Of a stretch of 64,000 bases of DNA, positions 9,896-17,246 are shown piece after piece (position 1 is the stretch's first letter; each line of letters starts with the position of its first letter). Source of the stretch: Tannerella sp. Its GTDB lineage: Bacteria > Bacteroidota > Bacteroidia > Bacteroidales > Tannerellaceae. The position numbers were made by a program, and so were the translations under genes. The stretch spans positions 1 to 64,000 of the forward strand of contig JAITVY010000042.1 in assembly GCA_031285565.1 (NCBI GenBank), in the 5' to 3' direction. The notes under the pieces were generated by a model. It saw nothing but the letters and a program-made list of their open reading frames with translations, ran no database searches and was not told where the DNA came from.

Positions 9896-9932
9896 ACTGT
9901 CAGGAATTTTATGAGGGAAAATACCTGACAGT
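9896..9932. terminator. Strong hairpin between acetyltransferase and SWIM gene
   Basis: ACTGTCAGG (9896-9904) pairs with CCTGACAGT (9924-9932) and the stem extends inward through ATTTT/AAAAT, with loop ATGAGGG. A T-rich tail follows only on the plus strand. On the minus strand, where the flanking genes are read, the tail is poor, so it may be a weak terminator or an mRNA processing or stability element at the operon head. Confidence 0.55.
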
Positions 9933-9977
9933 TTCTTTGTAAAAGATGTTTTTTTCTCCCCGATTCCATAAAAGAAT

Positions 9978-10640
9978 CTAATCTTTTACCCACTGATTTA
10001 TATTTTTCCCGAAAGCTTCTATCTCATTAATAAGTTTAGCCGTATGATATCCATCGGCTACAGCATGGTTTACAAAAACAGAAAACGGAAGGATTGTTTT
10101 TCCATTCTCCTGATAGAATTTTCCGAATCTTATAATTGGGAATAATAGTTTACTGTCTGAGTAAGTATCCTGACTGATACTATGGAAACTTAACCACGGC
10201 ACTACGGAAACCGGACAAAAGTTTGCAGGTTGGTTTTCCTTTGCCTTTATCTTCCTGACGTTTTTATACTTCTCCATATCATAGATGATCTGCTGGTAGA
10301 AATCTTTAAAACCAGGATGATATTCGCTCCAGATATCCGAAAAGCTTTTATCATCATCGTGAAAAATAGTATAGGAAGGCACTACATAATTCCAGATACC
10401 CAACTGCCCTTTTTCATCAAAACTCATCCTGAACTCTTCGTTTTGATTAACAACATACATAATGACATACAAATAAACCGGATAGAATTTCAAACCGTTT
10501 TGTCTGGTTACTTCCAGTAATTCAGTTATGTCAATATGATGATTTACATTATATTTAGTTTTGATTGTTTCATGATAATAATCAAAATACGGCTTTCTTT
10601 TCCAGTTTAAGGGCACAGGCTCAAATACGGCTTTCATCAT
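9978..10640 (-). CDS. Chloramphenicol acetyltransferase-like (CatA family) O-acetyltransferase
   Basis: The 220-residue length and fold pattern match the trimeric class A CAT family. The catalytic motif HxxxDG is present as HAVADGYH (residues 192-199), with H192 as the expected general base and D196 as the structural aspartate. Many chromosomal Bacteroidota members of this family have no shown resistance role, so drug acetylation cannot be assumed. The canonical second residue before the catalytic His (HH) is Asn here (NH). The start could be either of two adjacent Met codons. It lies 11 nt downstream of the GrpB-like gene and is probably co-transcribed with it. Confidence 0.85.
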   Translation of the reverse strand: MMKAVFEPVPLNWKRKPYFDYYHETIKTKYNVNHHIDITELLEVTRQNGLKFYPVYLYVIMYVVNQNEEFRMSFDEKGQLGIWNYVVPSYTIFHDDDKSFSDIWSEYHPGFKDFYQQIIYDMEKYKNVRKIKAKENQPANFCPVSVVPWLSFHSISQDTYSDSKLLFPIIRFGKFYQENGKTILPFSVFVNHAVADGYHTAKLINEIEAFGKNINQWVKD

Positions 10641-10651
10641 TTTCTAAACAA

Positions 10652-11260
10652 CTAAGATCTTGTTTTCCTCATAGCATGATACCATTCAATAGCATCTTTC
10701 TCCTTTTGCTTAATAAAATCGTCTTTTTCTTCATTGTATTCATTACTGTCCCTCCATTCCCTTGTGCTCAATTGTTCTTTCAATTCCTGATAAGCGTTCC
10801 TGGCATCAGGATGAGTACGCAGATAATCCCTGAAAGCAATATGCCTGATCCAATGCTCCGAATCATACAGAAGAGCATGAATATGAGCCAATCTGTAATT
10901 ATGTTCTAACGAATCACTGGGTATATGATCATCTTTACCAATAAGAACCGGAAGCAAAAATTCGCGAAGATCCACTTTATGTTTCACAAAAAACCGACGG
11001 TAAGGCATTACTTCATTGTATTTTTCATAATATATATAGCCCCTATTCATTAATGGTTGGGGAATCTTATCAAGATCATTTTCGCTATCCAGACCAACCA
11101 ATATATCGATGATTGGTTTTGCTGATAAACCTTCGACCGAAGTACTTCCAATATGCTCTATGACCGGACGGACAAAGCCAATAATTCCGGTCAATTCGTC
11201 TTCTATCTGCACAAAAGACAGTCGCCATAACGGATTATATTTCTCGAATTTTATTTTCAT
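10652..11260 (-). CDS. GrpB family protein (nucleotidyltransferase-like)
   Basis: The GrpB/UPF0157 signature is clear: KYNPLWRLSF at the start, then VIEHIGSTSVEGLSAKPIID, the pattern of a minimal nucleotidyltransferase active site (GSTS plus two acidic residues). An upstream Met at 11305 would add 15 residues (CLYFPGGFLSLG) not seen in the family, so the start is placed at 11260, where MKIKFEKYNP matches the usual beginning. This gives about 202 residues. Function of the family is poorly known. Confidence 0.85.
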   Translation of the reverse strand: MKIKFEKYNPLWRLSFVQIEDELTGIIGFVRPVIEHIGSTSVEGLSAKPIIDILVGLDSENDLDKIPQPLMNRGYIYYEKYNEVMPYRRFFVKHKVDLREFLLPVLIGKDDHIPSDSLEHNYRLAHIHALLYDSEHWIRHIAFRDYLRTHPDARNAYQELKEQLSTREWRDSNEYNEEKDDFIKQKEKDAIEWYHAMRKTRS

Positions 11261-11338
11261 ACCCAAAGATAAAAAACCTCCGGGAAAATACAAGCATCCG
11301 CTCACCTAAAAACTAGAGGTGCAGGCAGTTTTAGCACA

Positions 11339-12481
11339 TCACTTCAATTTCGTCCTTTCGATTGGTATATATATTTCTGTAAGAAGTTCATCAACTGCTA
11401 CCTCGATCGGGGTATTCAAAAATATATCGAATGTTTGCGGATGCCTCAGATGATAACCGCTTTGCGGAAGCCATTGCTCATAAATGGTTTTGTAAAACTC
11501 CGGCAAACCTGAATAATCGCCCTTATGACGAAAAACGGCATACATGCCACCGGGAATCTCTTGTACAAAGAATTTTCCTTTATGTTTTATTTCTTCATCC
11601 GTAACAATCCCAATATGGAACCGGCGTTGCTCTAGATTCGTTACGAAAGGATTATCCTGGCTGATACAAACGAACCTGTTTGCGGAAGCCTGTTTTAAAT
11701 GCTTCTTATTGTAATTTATTAACTCCTGCCAGGTTAAGGCGTAAAATTGTTGATCGAGGTACGTATTTCCCACTTCACGACAAACTGCCTGACAAGTATT
11801 GATCCGCCTGATTTCGACTTTGAGCAATTTTGTGGATTCTTGTTCTTTGACAAGCCTGTATCTCGTGCGATATTCTGTCATGGAAATACCAAAATGTTTT
11901 TTAAAAGCCTTTGCCAGACTAAATTTTGTCTGGTAATTTGTTTGCAGCCGTATGGACTCAATCGATTGCTCCGTTACGATCAACAAATGCGCGATATATT
12001 CCAGGCGCAGGCGCTGGATATAAGTCCAGATATTCTCCCCAGTGATACTTTGAAACACATTGCGAAAGTGATAGTAGGAGAAGTTAGCTTCTGCAGCCAG
12101 CCATTCAGGATCAAGTTTGCCGAAAAGATTCCGGTCAATATGAGTCCTGATCCGGTTTATCGTTTCGTTATGAATATTCTGCGTTTCTTTTTTCTTCCGA
12201 TATCGTTTGAGCGTAGGCATCCGTTTGTTCAACACAACCCTCAATTCCTGTGGCGTATAATTCGTACCGGAATACCAATTGTATTTATCGGTATATTTGA
12301 CCCAGATTTCAACCATTTCCGATACAGATATATCTACCGTGAATTCCCCGTCTTTCAGGCAATAAAAACAATACTCCTCACTACACGAATGGTCGGCATT
12401 CGTACCCATATACTCCTCCACATCAAACCTGAGGGGCATTCCGCAACTCTGGCAATATTGTTTATCAGCGTTTTGTTTCAT
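11339..12481 (-). CDS. Three-part regulator: zinc ribbon, AraC HTH, GyrI-like ligand domain
   Basis: The 380 residues divide into three modules. Residues 1-90 form the putative zinc-ribbon domain, with ligands C10, C13, C38 and C41 (CQSC and CFYC) and a WVKY..YNWYSG..Y tail. Residues about 105-210 are an AraC-type double helix-turn-helix (YHFRNVFQSITGENIWTY, then TNYQTKFSLAKAFKKHFGIS). Residues about 225-380 are a GyrI-like effector-binding domain ending in TPIEVAVDELLTEIYIPIE. This is most likely a small-molecule-responsive transcription factor; the zinc ribbon may sense metal or redox or bind partners. A TATCTTTG promoter element lies upstream at 12526-12533. Confidence 0.85.
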   Translation of the reverse strand: MKQNADKQYCQSCGMPLRFDVEEYMGTNADHSCSEEYCFYCLKDGEFTVDISVSEMVEIWVKYTDKYNWYSGTNYTPQELRVVLNKRMPTLKRYRKKKETQNIHNETINRIRTHIDRNLFGKLDPEWLAAEANFSYYHFRNVFQSITGENIWTYIQRLRLEYIAHLLIVTEQSIESIRLQTNYQTKFSLAKAFKKHFGISMTEYRTRYRLVKEQESTKLLKVEIRRINTCQAVCREVGNTYLDQQFYALTWQELINYNKKHLKQASANRFVCISQDNPFVTNLEQRRFHIGIVTDEEIKHKGKFFVQEIPGGMYAVFRHKGDYSGLPEFYKTIYEQWLPQSGYHLRHPQTFDIFLNTPIEVAVDELLTEIYIPIERTKLK

Positions 12482-12525
12482 TCAAAATAGCAATAATTAA
12501 TCCTGTTTATTCTTTTTGGTTAATG

Positions 12526-12533
12526 CAAAGATA
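12526..12533 (-). promoter_or_regulatory. -7 element TATCTTTG for the AraC-type regulator
   Basis: The minus strand reads TATCTTTG, 45 nt upstream of the ATG at 12481, which predicts a 5' leader of roughly 38 nt. No good -33 element is seen. Confidence 0.5.
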
Positions 12534-12636
12534 CGACACCAGTTTTAGTTTGATGAAATTTATCCGGTTATAAACAAAAAAGGGGAGCAAGTTTGCATGA
12601 AGCTTTATAATTCCTAACAGTTACTTAAATATTTGC

Positions 12637-12644
12637 TAAATTTG
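12637..12644 (+). promoter_or_regulatory. -7 element TAAATTTG for the 12.7-kb small gene
   Basis: TAAATTTG matches TAnnTTTG and lies 46 nt before the preferred start at 12691. The -33 region is not convincing. Confidence 0.4.
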
Positions 12645-12690
12645 GAGGTATAAAATTTGAGAGGGAATGATTATAACCAAGAGGAGATTT

Positions 12691-13089
12691 ATGAAAATTG
12701 GCATATTAATAGTATGCCTGACTTTGTGTTGGTGGATATTTTTCAGACCTGATCCTGAGAATAAAAGAAAATTTAAAAAGACTTTGGGAATTGAATTGAC
12801 ACCAGACGTAGAAGATATTCATTATTATTATGATTATTTCCCAACTGATTACGCCATTTTTATAGCATTCACTTGTGATTCTTCAACAATTTGGAGAATA
12901 GTAAGCGTGAATGGATTAAAATTGGGCGGTGATAAGGATATGGGAGGATTATCATTTAAAGCTGACTGGTGGGACGAAGAGAAAATAAGTACACTTATAC
13001 CATTCAAAAAAGAAAAAGAACGGTTCTATCAATATTTATGGTATGACAAAGAGAATAAAAAAGCGTATTATCAAGAATTTAGCATATAA
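12691..13089 (+). CDS. Hypothetical single-pass membrane-anchored protein
   Basis: I do not recognise the family. From the ATG at 12691 the product has 132 residues: an N-terminal hydrophobic helix (KIGILIVCLTLCWWIFF) followed by a charged, probably periplasmic domain rich in Asp, Lys and Tyr. The start is chosen because AAGAGGAG ends 4-5 nt before it, an unusually good ribosome site for this group; an upstream in-frame ATG at 12667 would add eight residues. It stands alone between the AraC-type regulator (divergent) and a convergent small gene. Confidence 0.6.
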   Translation: MKIGILIVCLTLCWWIFFRPDPENKRKFKKTLGIELTPDVEDIHYYYDYFPTDYAIFIAFTCDSSTIWRIVSVNGLKLGGDKDMGGLSFKADWWDEEKISTLIPFKKEKERFYQYLWYDKENKKAYYQEFSI

Positions 13090-13110
13090 AATCTTATCCT
13101 AAACATTTAA

Positions 13111-13425
13111 CTACATAGGAGATGTTTTTTTCTTATTCTCATGCATCATTTCAACCATTTCGAAGAATTCACGATAGTTGATATCAATGATCATTTTTAA
13201 GGTTGTTACATATAAATCGTATATCGAGTTCGTGTTCCGGCCAAGCTCGTTTAAAAGTTTAAGACAATCTTTAGACTCGTTTACTGTCCGCAGATAATTG
13301 ATATTATCAATCGTTTGTTGATAATACGTGGTCATATCAGTTGACCAGGATTCTATCATTTTAATTCTCCCGGTTAATTCTCTTTCCCTTTCTTTCAAAG
13401 ATCTATTCGGATATATTATTGACAT
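13111..13425 (-). CDS. Hypothetical 104-residue helical protein
   Basis: The start is placed at the Met at 13425 (MSIIYPNRSLKERE). The open frame extends upstream to 13539, but that part overlaps a strong RNA secondary structure and gives an implausible peptide. The product is almost entirely helical (EREL..RIKMIESW, then YYQQTIDNINYLRTV) with no signal peptide and no domain I can name. It lies directly downstream, on the same strand, of the rod-like RNA structure at 13480-13692 and could be its regulated target. Confidence 0.5.
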   Translation of the reverse strand: MSIIYPNRSLKERERELTGRIKMIESWSTDMTTYYQQTIDNINYLRTVNESKDCLKLLNELGRNTNSIYDLYVTTLKMIIDINYREFFEMVEMMHENKKKTSPM

Positions 13426-13479
13426 AAGAAGGTGTTTTTTACAGCTTACCCCCTCCCATAATAAGCAGGTTATATAAAA

Positions 13480-13692
13480 AAAGAAACGGGAGGACATTTT
13501 CCTGTTGTCTCTACAGGGAGTCGAAGCCCCGAAACACAAACAAGAAACGCCTCCCGCCTTATAATATAATACAAGGCGAGATAGACGTTTACTGCTTCTT
13601 TGTGTTTCAAATAAATTTCGACTTTTGTAGAGACACTGAATCAGCTAAACGCTAATACCTATTTAATTTAAACTATGCATAGTCGTTTACGA
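13480..13692 (-). ncRNA. Candidate long rod-like structured RNA
   Basis: The minus strand can fold into a near-continuous rod. TGTCTCTACA (13626-13635 on plus as its complement) pairs with TGTAGAGACA (13506-13515); then AGTCGAA pairs with TTCGACT, GAAACACAAAGAA with TTCTTGTTTGTGTTTC, AAACG with CGTTT, and CGCCTT with AAGGCG around an AT-rich loop near 13562-13573. A perfect -7 box (TATATTTG, minus, 13699-13706) predicts a start near 13692, and a run of seven T (minus) at about 13480-13486 gives a 3' end, for about 210 nt. CGGGAGG near 13550 can instead pair with CCTCCCG just before the T run, a terminator-like alternative. 6S RNA or an attenuator are possible; neither is shown. Confidence 0.5.
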
Positions 13693-13698
13693 CCGTTA

Positions 13699-13706
13699 CA
13701 AATATA
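13699..13706 (-). promoter_or_regulatory. -7 element TATATTTG upstream of the rod RNA
   Basis: The minus strand reads CCTATATTTGTAAC. A 12-bp palindrome, ACTATGCATAGT (13672-13683), lies just downstream of the expected start site and may be a regulator site. Confidence 0.45.
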
Positions 13707-13901
13707 GGCATATTCTTTTTTATTTTTTTCCATTTCAATACAATCAGTTTATCAGAGCTTGTTTCTCTCCGACAAAACTGACAGGACAAATGTACTGTTC
13801 TATGTTATAATAAAATATAGAATATCCTGATATTATATAACTTTGGATATAAATTGATTGTATATTTGTCTTGATATTTTATATAGCTGCAAGACACAAG
13901 A

Positions 13902-13920
13902 GTGCCAACCCACATGGCAC
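13902..13920. repeat. Small inverted repeat GTGCCA-N7-TGGCAC
   Basis: Perfect 6-bp arms (13902-13907 and 13915-13920) around ACCCACA in the spacer before the hemerythrin-like gene. There is no T run after it, so it is not an obvious terminator; it could be an operator or an RNA hairpin. Confidence 0.4.
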
Positions 13921-13977
13921 ATGAGTATATATTCGCTTTCTCCTCTTGGTTCACTACTCTATTCTAACTTTTTCAAA

Positions 13978-13999
13978 CAATACCTACATGTAGGTATTG
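13978..13999. promoter_or_regulatory. 22-bp perfect palindrome, probable operator of the hemerythrin/LuxR operon
   Basis: CAATACCTACA and TGTAGGTATTG form a perfect 22-bp palindrome with core TACCTA-CATG-TAGGTA (13981-13996). Its right end supplies a TTG that lies 20 nt before TAATTTAG (14020-14027), a near match to the -7 consensus. A protein bound here would cover the -33 region of the promoter for the gene starting at 14071. The same TACCTA-N4-TAGGTA core recurs at 37812-37827. Confidence 0.65.
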
Positions 14000-14070
14000 G
14001 TATGCATTATAAAAATCAGTAATTTAGCGCTGGAATTAATTAAATTGCTTCATTCATCAAATAATTGTCT

Positions 14071-14757
14071 ATGTACCAATTAGGAGGATATAAAGAAACT
14101 GACAGAATGTGTGATCTTATCTGCGATAATTATCCGATGCTGCTCGTTATGAGCCGTTTCGGAATCGCATTAGGATTCGGCGATCAGACCATTGGCGAAG
14201 TATGTAAGAACAGTCATGTAGATATAAAGACATTTCTGGCTGTTGTCAATTTCTTGATTGATGAAGATGAAAAAGAAGTTAGCGACACTTCTTTATCTGT
14301 TACTTCCCTGATCGCTTATTTAAAAAATTCGCATGTTTATTTCCTGAATTTCAAGTTACCAGCCATTCGAGAGAAATTACTTCAGGCTATTGATGGCGAA
14401 CACCATGATGTTGCAGAAGTCGTGATTCGTTATTTCGATGAATATGCAGGTGAAGTTCGCAGGCATATGAACTACGAAGATGAAATCGTATTTCCTTATG
14501 TTGCGAAATTGCTTAACGATGAAAAACAAGCTTATAGCATTGATACGTTCAGCAAGCAACATGACGATGTCGAATCCCGTCTCTCGGAGCTAAAAAATAT
14601 CATTATTAAATATTATCCGGGAACTTCGAGTCACGAACTGAATAATGTCTTGTTCGACATATTTTCCTGTGCGAGCGATCTGGCATATCATAACGCTGTA
14701 GAAGATAGCATATTCGTTCCGGTAATTAAAGCATTAGAACAACAAAAAGCATCCTGA
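14071..14757 (+). CDS. Hemerythrin-like di-iron protein (RIC/ScdA-type)
   Basis: A 228-residue soluble protein built like the iron-sulfur cluster repair family. The N-terminal 75 residues resemble the ScdA N-terminal domain (GIALGFGDQTIGEVCKNSHV, with C45), and the rest is a four-helix hemerythrin bundle with candidate iron ligands H88, H132, E136, H164, H207 and E211. It probably handles oxygen, nitric oxide or iron in response to oxidative or nitrosative stress. The start is set at ATG 14071; a TTG six nt upstream is also in frame. Its TGA overlaps the ATG of the next regulator gene (TGATG), so the two are translationally coupled. Confidence 0.8.
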   Translation: MYQLGGYKETDRMCDLICDNYPMLLVMSRFGIALGFGDQTIGEVCKNSHVDIKTFLAVVNFLIDEDEKEVSDTSLSVTSLIAYLKNSHVYFLNFKLPAIREKLLQAIDGEHHDVAEVVIRYFDEYAGEVRRHMNYEDEIVFPYVAKLLNDEKQAYSIDTFSKQHDDVESRLSELKNIIIKYYPGTSSHELNNVLFDIFSCASDLAYHNAVEDSIFVPVIKALEQQKAS

Positions 14758-15356
14758 TGAGTGCACGAATCCATATAGCTATTGCCGAACCTTCCATTAT
14801 CATCCGCAGTGGTATTATTTCCGTTCTGAAAAGATTAACAACGCTGAACCTTGAAATATTTGAGATTACAGATATAACGCAGCTCAGCGCACAGTTATGT
14901 AAACGGCATGCAGAGATATTAATTGTAAATCCAACCTTTTTAGGCATAGCATCCCTGCAACAAGTAAAAAGCGAGGTCGCAACTAAAGATTTAAAATATA
15001 TTGCTTTGCAGAATGCCCTGAACGATACGGCCACATTAAATGCATACGACGAAACAATTTCTATTTACGATACGGCTGAACAAATAAAAGATAAAATAAG
15101 CAAACTCTGTTACGATGAAGATAGTGATAATGAAAACGGCAAACAGGAACTAAGTTCACGTGAAAAAGAAATTATTGTCTGCGTTGTGAAAGGGATGACA
15201 AATAAACAAATTGCCGGTTATCTTTGCCTTTCAACTCATACAGTTATCACACATCGACGAAACATAGCCAACAAACTACAGATTCATAGCCCTGCAGGTC
15301 TGACGATCTATGCCATCGTCAACAAACTCGTAGAATTAAATGATGTAAAGGATTAA
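14757..15356 (+). CDS. LuxR-type regulator with degenerate receiver domain
   Basis: The 199 residues comprise a receiver-like N-terminal domain (1-120) and a LuxR helix-turn-helix (about 131-190: LSSREKEIIVCVVKGMTNKQ then STHTVITHRRNIANKLQI). The phospho-acceptor position carries Asn (N58 in ILIVNPTFLG) and the usual acidic pair is reduced to one Glu (E11), so phosphorylation by a kinase is unlikely. Coupling to the hemerythrin-like gene suggests it is controlled through that protein or by another signal, and it may act on the palindrome at 13978-13999. Its end overlaps the convergent DUF2185 gene by 4 nt. Confidence 0.8.
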   Translation: MSARIHIAIAEPSIIIRSGIISVLKRLTTLNLEIFEITDITQLSAQLCKRHAEILIVNPTFLGIASLQQVKSEVATKDLKYIALQNALNDTATLNAYDETISIYDTAEQIKDKISKLCYDEDSDNENGKQELSSREKEIIVCVVKGMTNKQIAGYLCLSTHTVITHRRNIANKLQIHSPAGLTIYAIVNKLVELNDVKD

Positions 15357-15742
15357 CGATCCGGTTTTATTTCTTTGCCCGTCTTTACATCGAGGAATCG
15401 TATCTTGCCATCTTTGTCTTTATGAATAGCTAAATCTGTCCCGATGGGCATATCATATATCCCTAATATAGCGGGTTCTATATTAGCAACAGTATTAAAA
15501 TCCAACACCATATTATTTTCCACTACATTGATGTAGTCTTCATCGTCCGTTGCCCCAATAAACCGCCATCCATTATCAGCAGGATTAACCGATTTTTCAC
15601 GAACACACCATCTCAGGGTTGTTTCGCCATTCCATATACTTCGGGAACAGATGCAACCACCTGCATTTTCTATAAACTTAATTATTTTCTTTCCTTCCAA
15701 CGGAGGAACAGGCTTATTTTTTTTCTTTCGATTCCAAAACAT
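15353..15742 (-). CDS. DUF2185 (Imm33-like) protein
   Basis: A 129-residue cytoplasmic protein. The DUF2185 pattern is visible: GGCICSRSIWNGETTLRWCVRE, then DNGWRFIGATDDEDYI (near 76-91), and VLDFNTVANIEPAILGIYDMPIGT near the end. Some relatives are annotated as immunity proteins of polymorphic toxin systems, but many are solitary genes of unknown role, as here, with no toxin gene in view. Confidence 0.7.
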   Translation of the reverse strand: MFWNRKKKNKPVPPLEGKKIIKFIENAGGCICSRSIWNGETTLRWCVREKSVNPADNGWRFIGATDDEDYINVVENNMVLDFNTVANIEPAILGIYDMPIGTDLAIHKDKDGKIRFLDVKTGKEIKPDR

Positions 15743-15837
15743 AAAATATGAATTTAATTATAAATAATCCGGCATCGCATGGATGTATATTTTATTGTTC
15801 ACAAAAATAGTAAAGAATAGATAGCGACATGGTGATT

Positions 15838-15874
15838 AAAAAAGGTATCTCATGCAACACGGATACCTTTTTTT
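15838..15874 (-). terminator. Terminator of the 20.9-15.9 kb operon
   Basis: GGTATC (15844-15849) pairs with GATACC (15862-15867). On the minus strand the stem is followed by a T run (the A run at 15838-15843), right after the stop at 15902. A T run also follows on the plus strand, so it may work both ways. Confidence 0.75.
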
Positions 15875-15901
15875 AAATCTTCAGTATAGCTGATCAATGA
15901 T

Positions 15902-17227
15902 CTAATTTATCTGCCGGATTAGCATACCCGGATAAATATTCTTATTTCCACCGGAGAATGTCGTGGCTTTAATTGTTTGTACCGCACCTTCACCTTGTTC
16001 TGCATTTTCAGCCTGTTCTTCGTCAGCAGCATACCGGTTATCCCAGATCTTACCTTTTTCTGCTTTTAATGTAGTTACGCGTTTGTAAGTGATTTTCCCG
16101 GTTTCCGGATCCATATTTTTTTCCAATACTTCAAACTTATCACCGTCTTCCACATCTTCTTTCATCCCGATTTGTGCCGTAACTTCAGGTTCTGTTGTCA
16201 GCAAAGGAGTCTTTGTCCGGAATGGTTCGTATTTCTTCTGCAACTTGGCAATCACTTCGTCAATCGAACGTACAGCTGCACGATGAACTAACTCTGCTTC
16301 TGTCTTTTTGGAAAACTTAGTGGATTGTACATCCGACCAATCACTCACACTTCCGATATACTTCAAACGGAATTTATCAGACTCATAAAATTCAGCCAGG
16401 TCAGGCGCGTTATAATAGTCCTGATAAAAGACTGCATTGACTTCGTCCGTCCAATCCAACTGGAATAAAAATGCTGTAGCTTTTACCATATATCCCCTTG
16501 CTGCCACATCTGTAGTTGTGTTCACTGCTTTTTCGGTAGTACGGCCTATTTTCCCGGCTTTTCCACCCAAAGCGCCTGCAATCTTTGAAGTCGTTGAAGA
16601 TACCTTTTTTCCTACTTCCTCTTTATTGATATAATTAAAACGAATGGCTACCACAAAAGTGTTATTTACCAAATCTTCACCTGCATCCGCCAGCATATTA
16701 ATCCCGCGGGTAGACTTATCAGCCATTTGTTTGTCGAACTCAGAAGCATCGTATAATCCCCTTTGTTTAATCAGGTCCATATCGAAAAAAGAAAAAGTAG
16801 CCGGGTCATACGTTGAGCTTTTATCATACCATTTAGCAATCAGATCCTGTGCTATATGATTCTGGATAAAATACTTCATCATTACCGCCGGTAATTTATA
16901 TGCATCATCTTTTTCCTCTTTCTTTTCACTACCATCGTCAGGCTTTGTATCTTTTACGGCTGCAATTTCAGCACTGGTTACCGGATAATCTTTCGGTACA
17001 ACACTGCGAGCCGCTAAATTATGATCGTTGAATTTTTCAGGTAAAGGTGTTTCAATAAAGGTCTTTTTGATAATTTCGGCCTTACTTCTCTCCATCAATC
17101 CCTCATCATCAATGATAATGGTATAAAGAGAACTTCTTCTGTACTGATTAATGTCACCATCTTGTGCCGGTACAAGTTGTGCACAGAGCAACATAACTAT
17201 TGAAAAAAATAATCCTTTATTTTTCAT
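15902..17227 (-). CDS. Secreted protein of unknown function, last gene of envelope operon
   Basis: Starting at the Met at 17227 gives 441 residues with a clean signal peptide (MKNKGLFFSIVMLLCAQLVPAQ up to the cleavage after AQ). The open frame extends upstream to 17353 but would overlap the preceding gene and bury the signal. The mature part has a Lys/Gly-rich middle (KKVSSTTSKIAGALGGKAG) and a C-terminal FEVLEKN...YKRVTTLKAEKG segment of small-beta-domain character. I cannot name the family. It is probably periplasmic and works with the five genes upstream. Confidence 0.65.
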   Translation of the reverse strand: MKNKGLFFSIVMLLCAQLVPAQDGDINQYRRSSLYTIIIDDEGLMERSKAEIIKKTFIETPLPEKFNDHNLAARSVVPKDYPVTSAEIAAVKDTKPDDGSEKKEEKDDAYKLPAVMMKYFIQNHIAQDLIAKWYDKSSTYDPATFSFFDMDLIKQRGLYDASEFDKQMADKSTRGINMLADAGEDLVNNTFVVAIRFNYINKEEVGKKVSSTTSKIAGALGGKAGKIGRTTEKAVNTTTDVAARGYMVKATAFLFQLDWTDEVNAVFYQDYYNAPDLAEFYESDKFRLKYIGSVSDWSDVQSTKFSKKTEAELVHRAAVRSIDEVIAKLQKKYEPFRTKTPLLTTEPEVTAQIGMKEDVEDGDKFEVLEKNMDPETGKITYKRVTTLKAEKGKIWDNRYAADEEQAENAEQGEGAVQTIKATTFSGGNKNIYPGMLIRQIN

Positions 17228-17246
17228 CTGTATATTTTTTAATTTT

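Noticed and set aside
11747..12490. Long plus-strand open frame (247 codons) opposite the AraC-type regulator
   Set aside because: It is antisense to a clear three-domain regulator, has no domain and poor codon usage for this genome.
13506..13535. T-arm-like sequence GGCTTCGACTCCC on the minus strand
   Set aside because: Suggested a tRNA or tmRNA remnant, but no acceptor, D or anticodon arm could be built; the bases are part of the long rod stem.
13426..13539. 5' extension of the small gene at 13111-13425
   Set aside because: The extra 38 codons lie inside the RNA rod structure and include Cys-rich, uncharacteristic peptide sequence; Met 13425 is a better start.
13914..13967. 17-codon frame (MAHEYIF...) before the hemerythrin-like gene
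   Set aside because: Too short to judge, no ribosome site and not in a leader-like position relative to the promoter with the palindrome.
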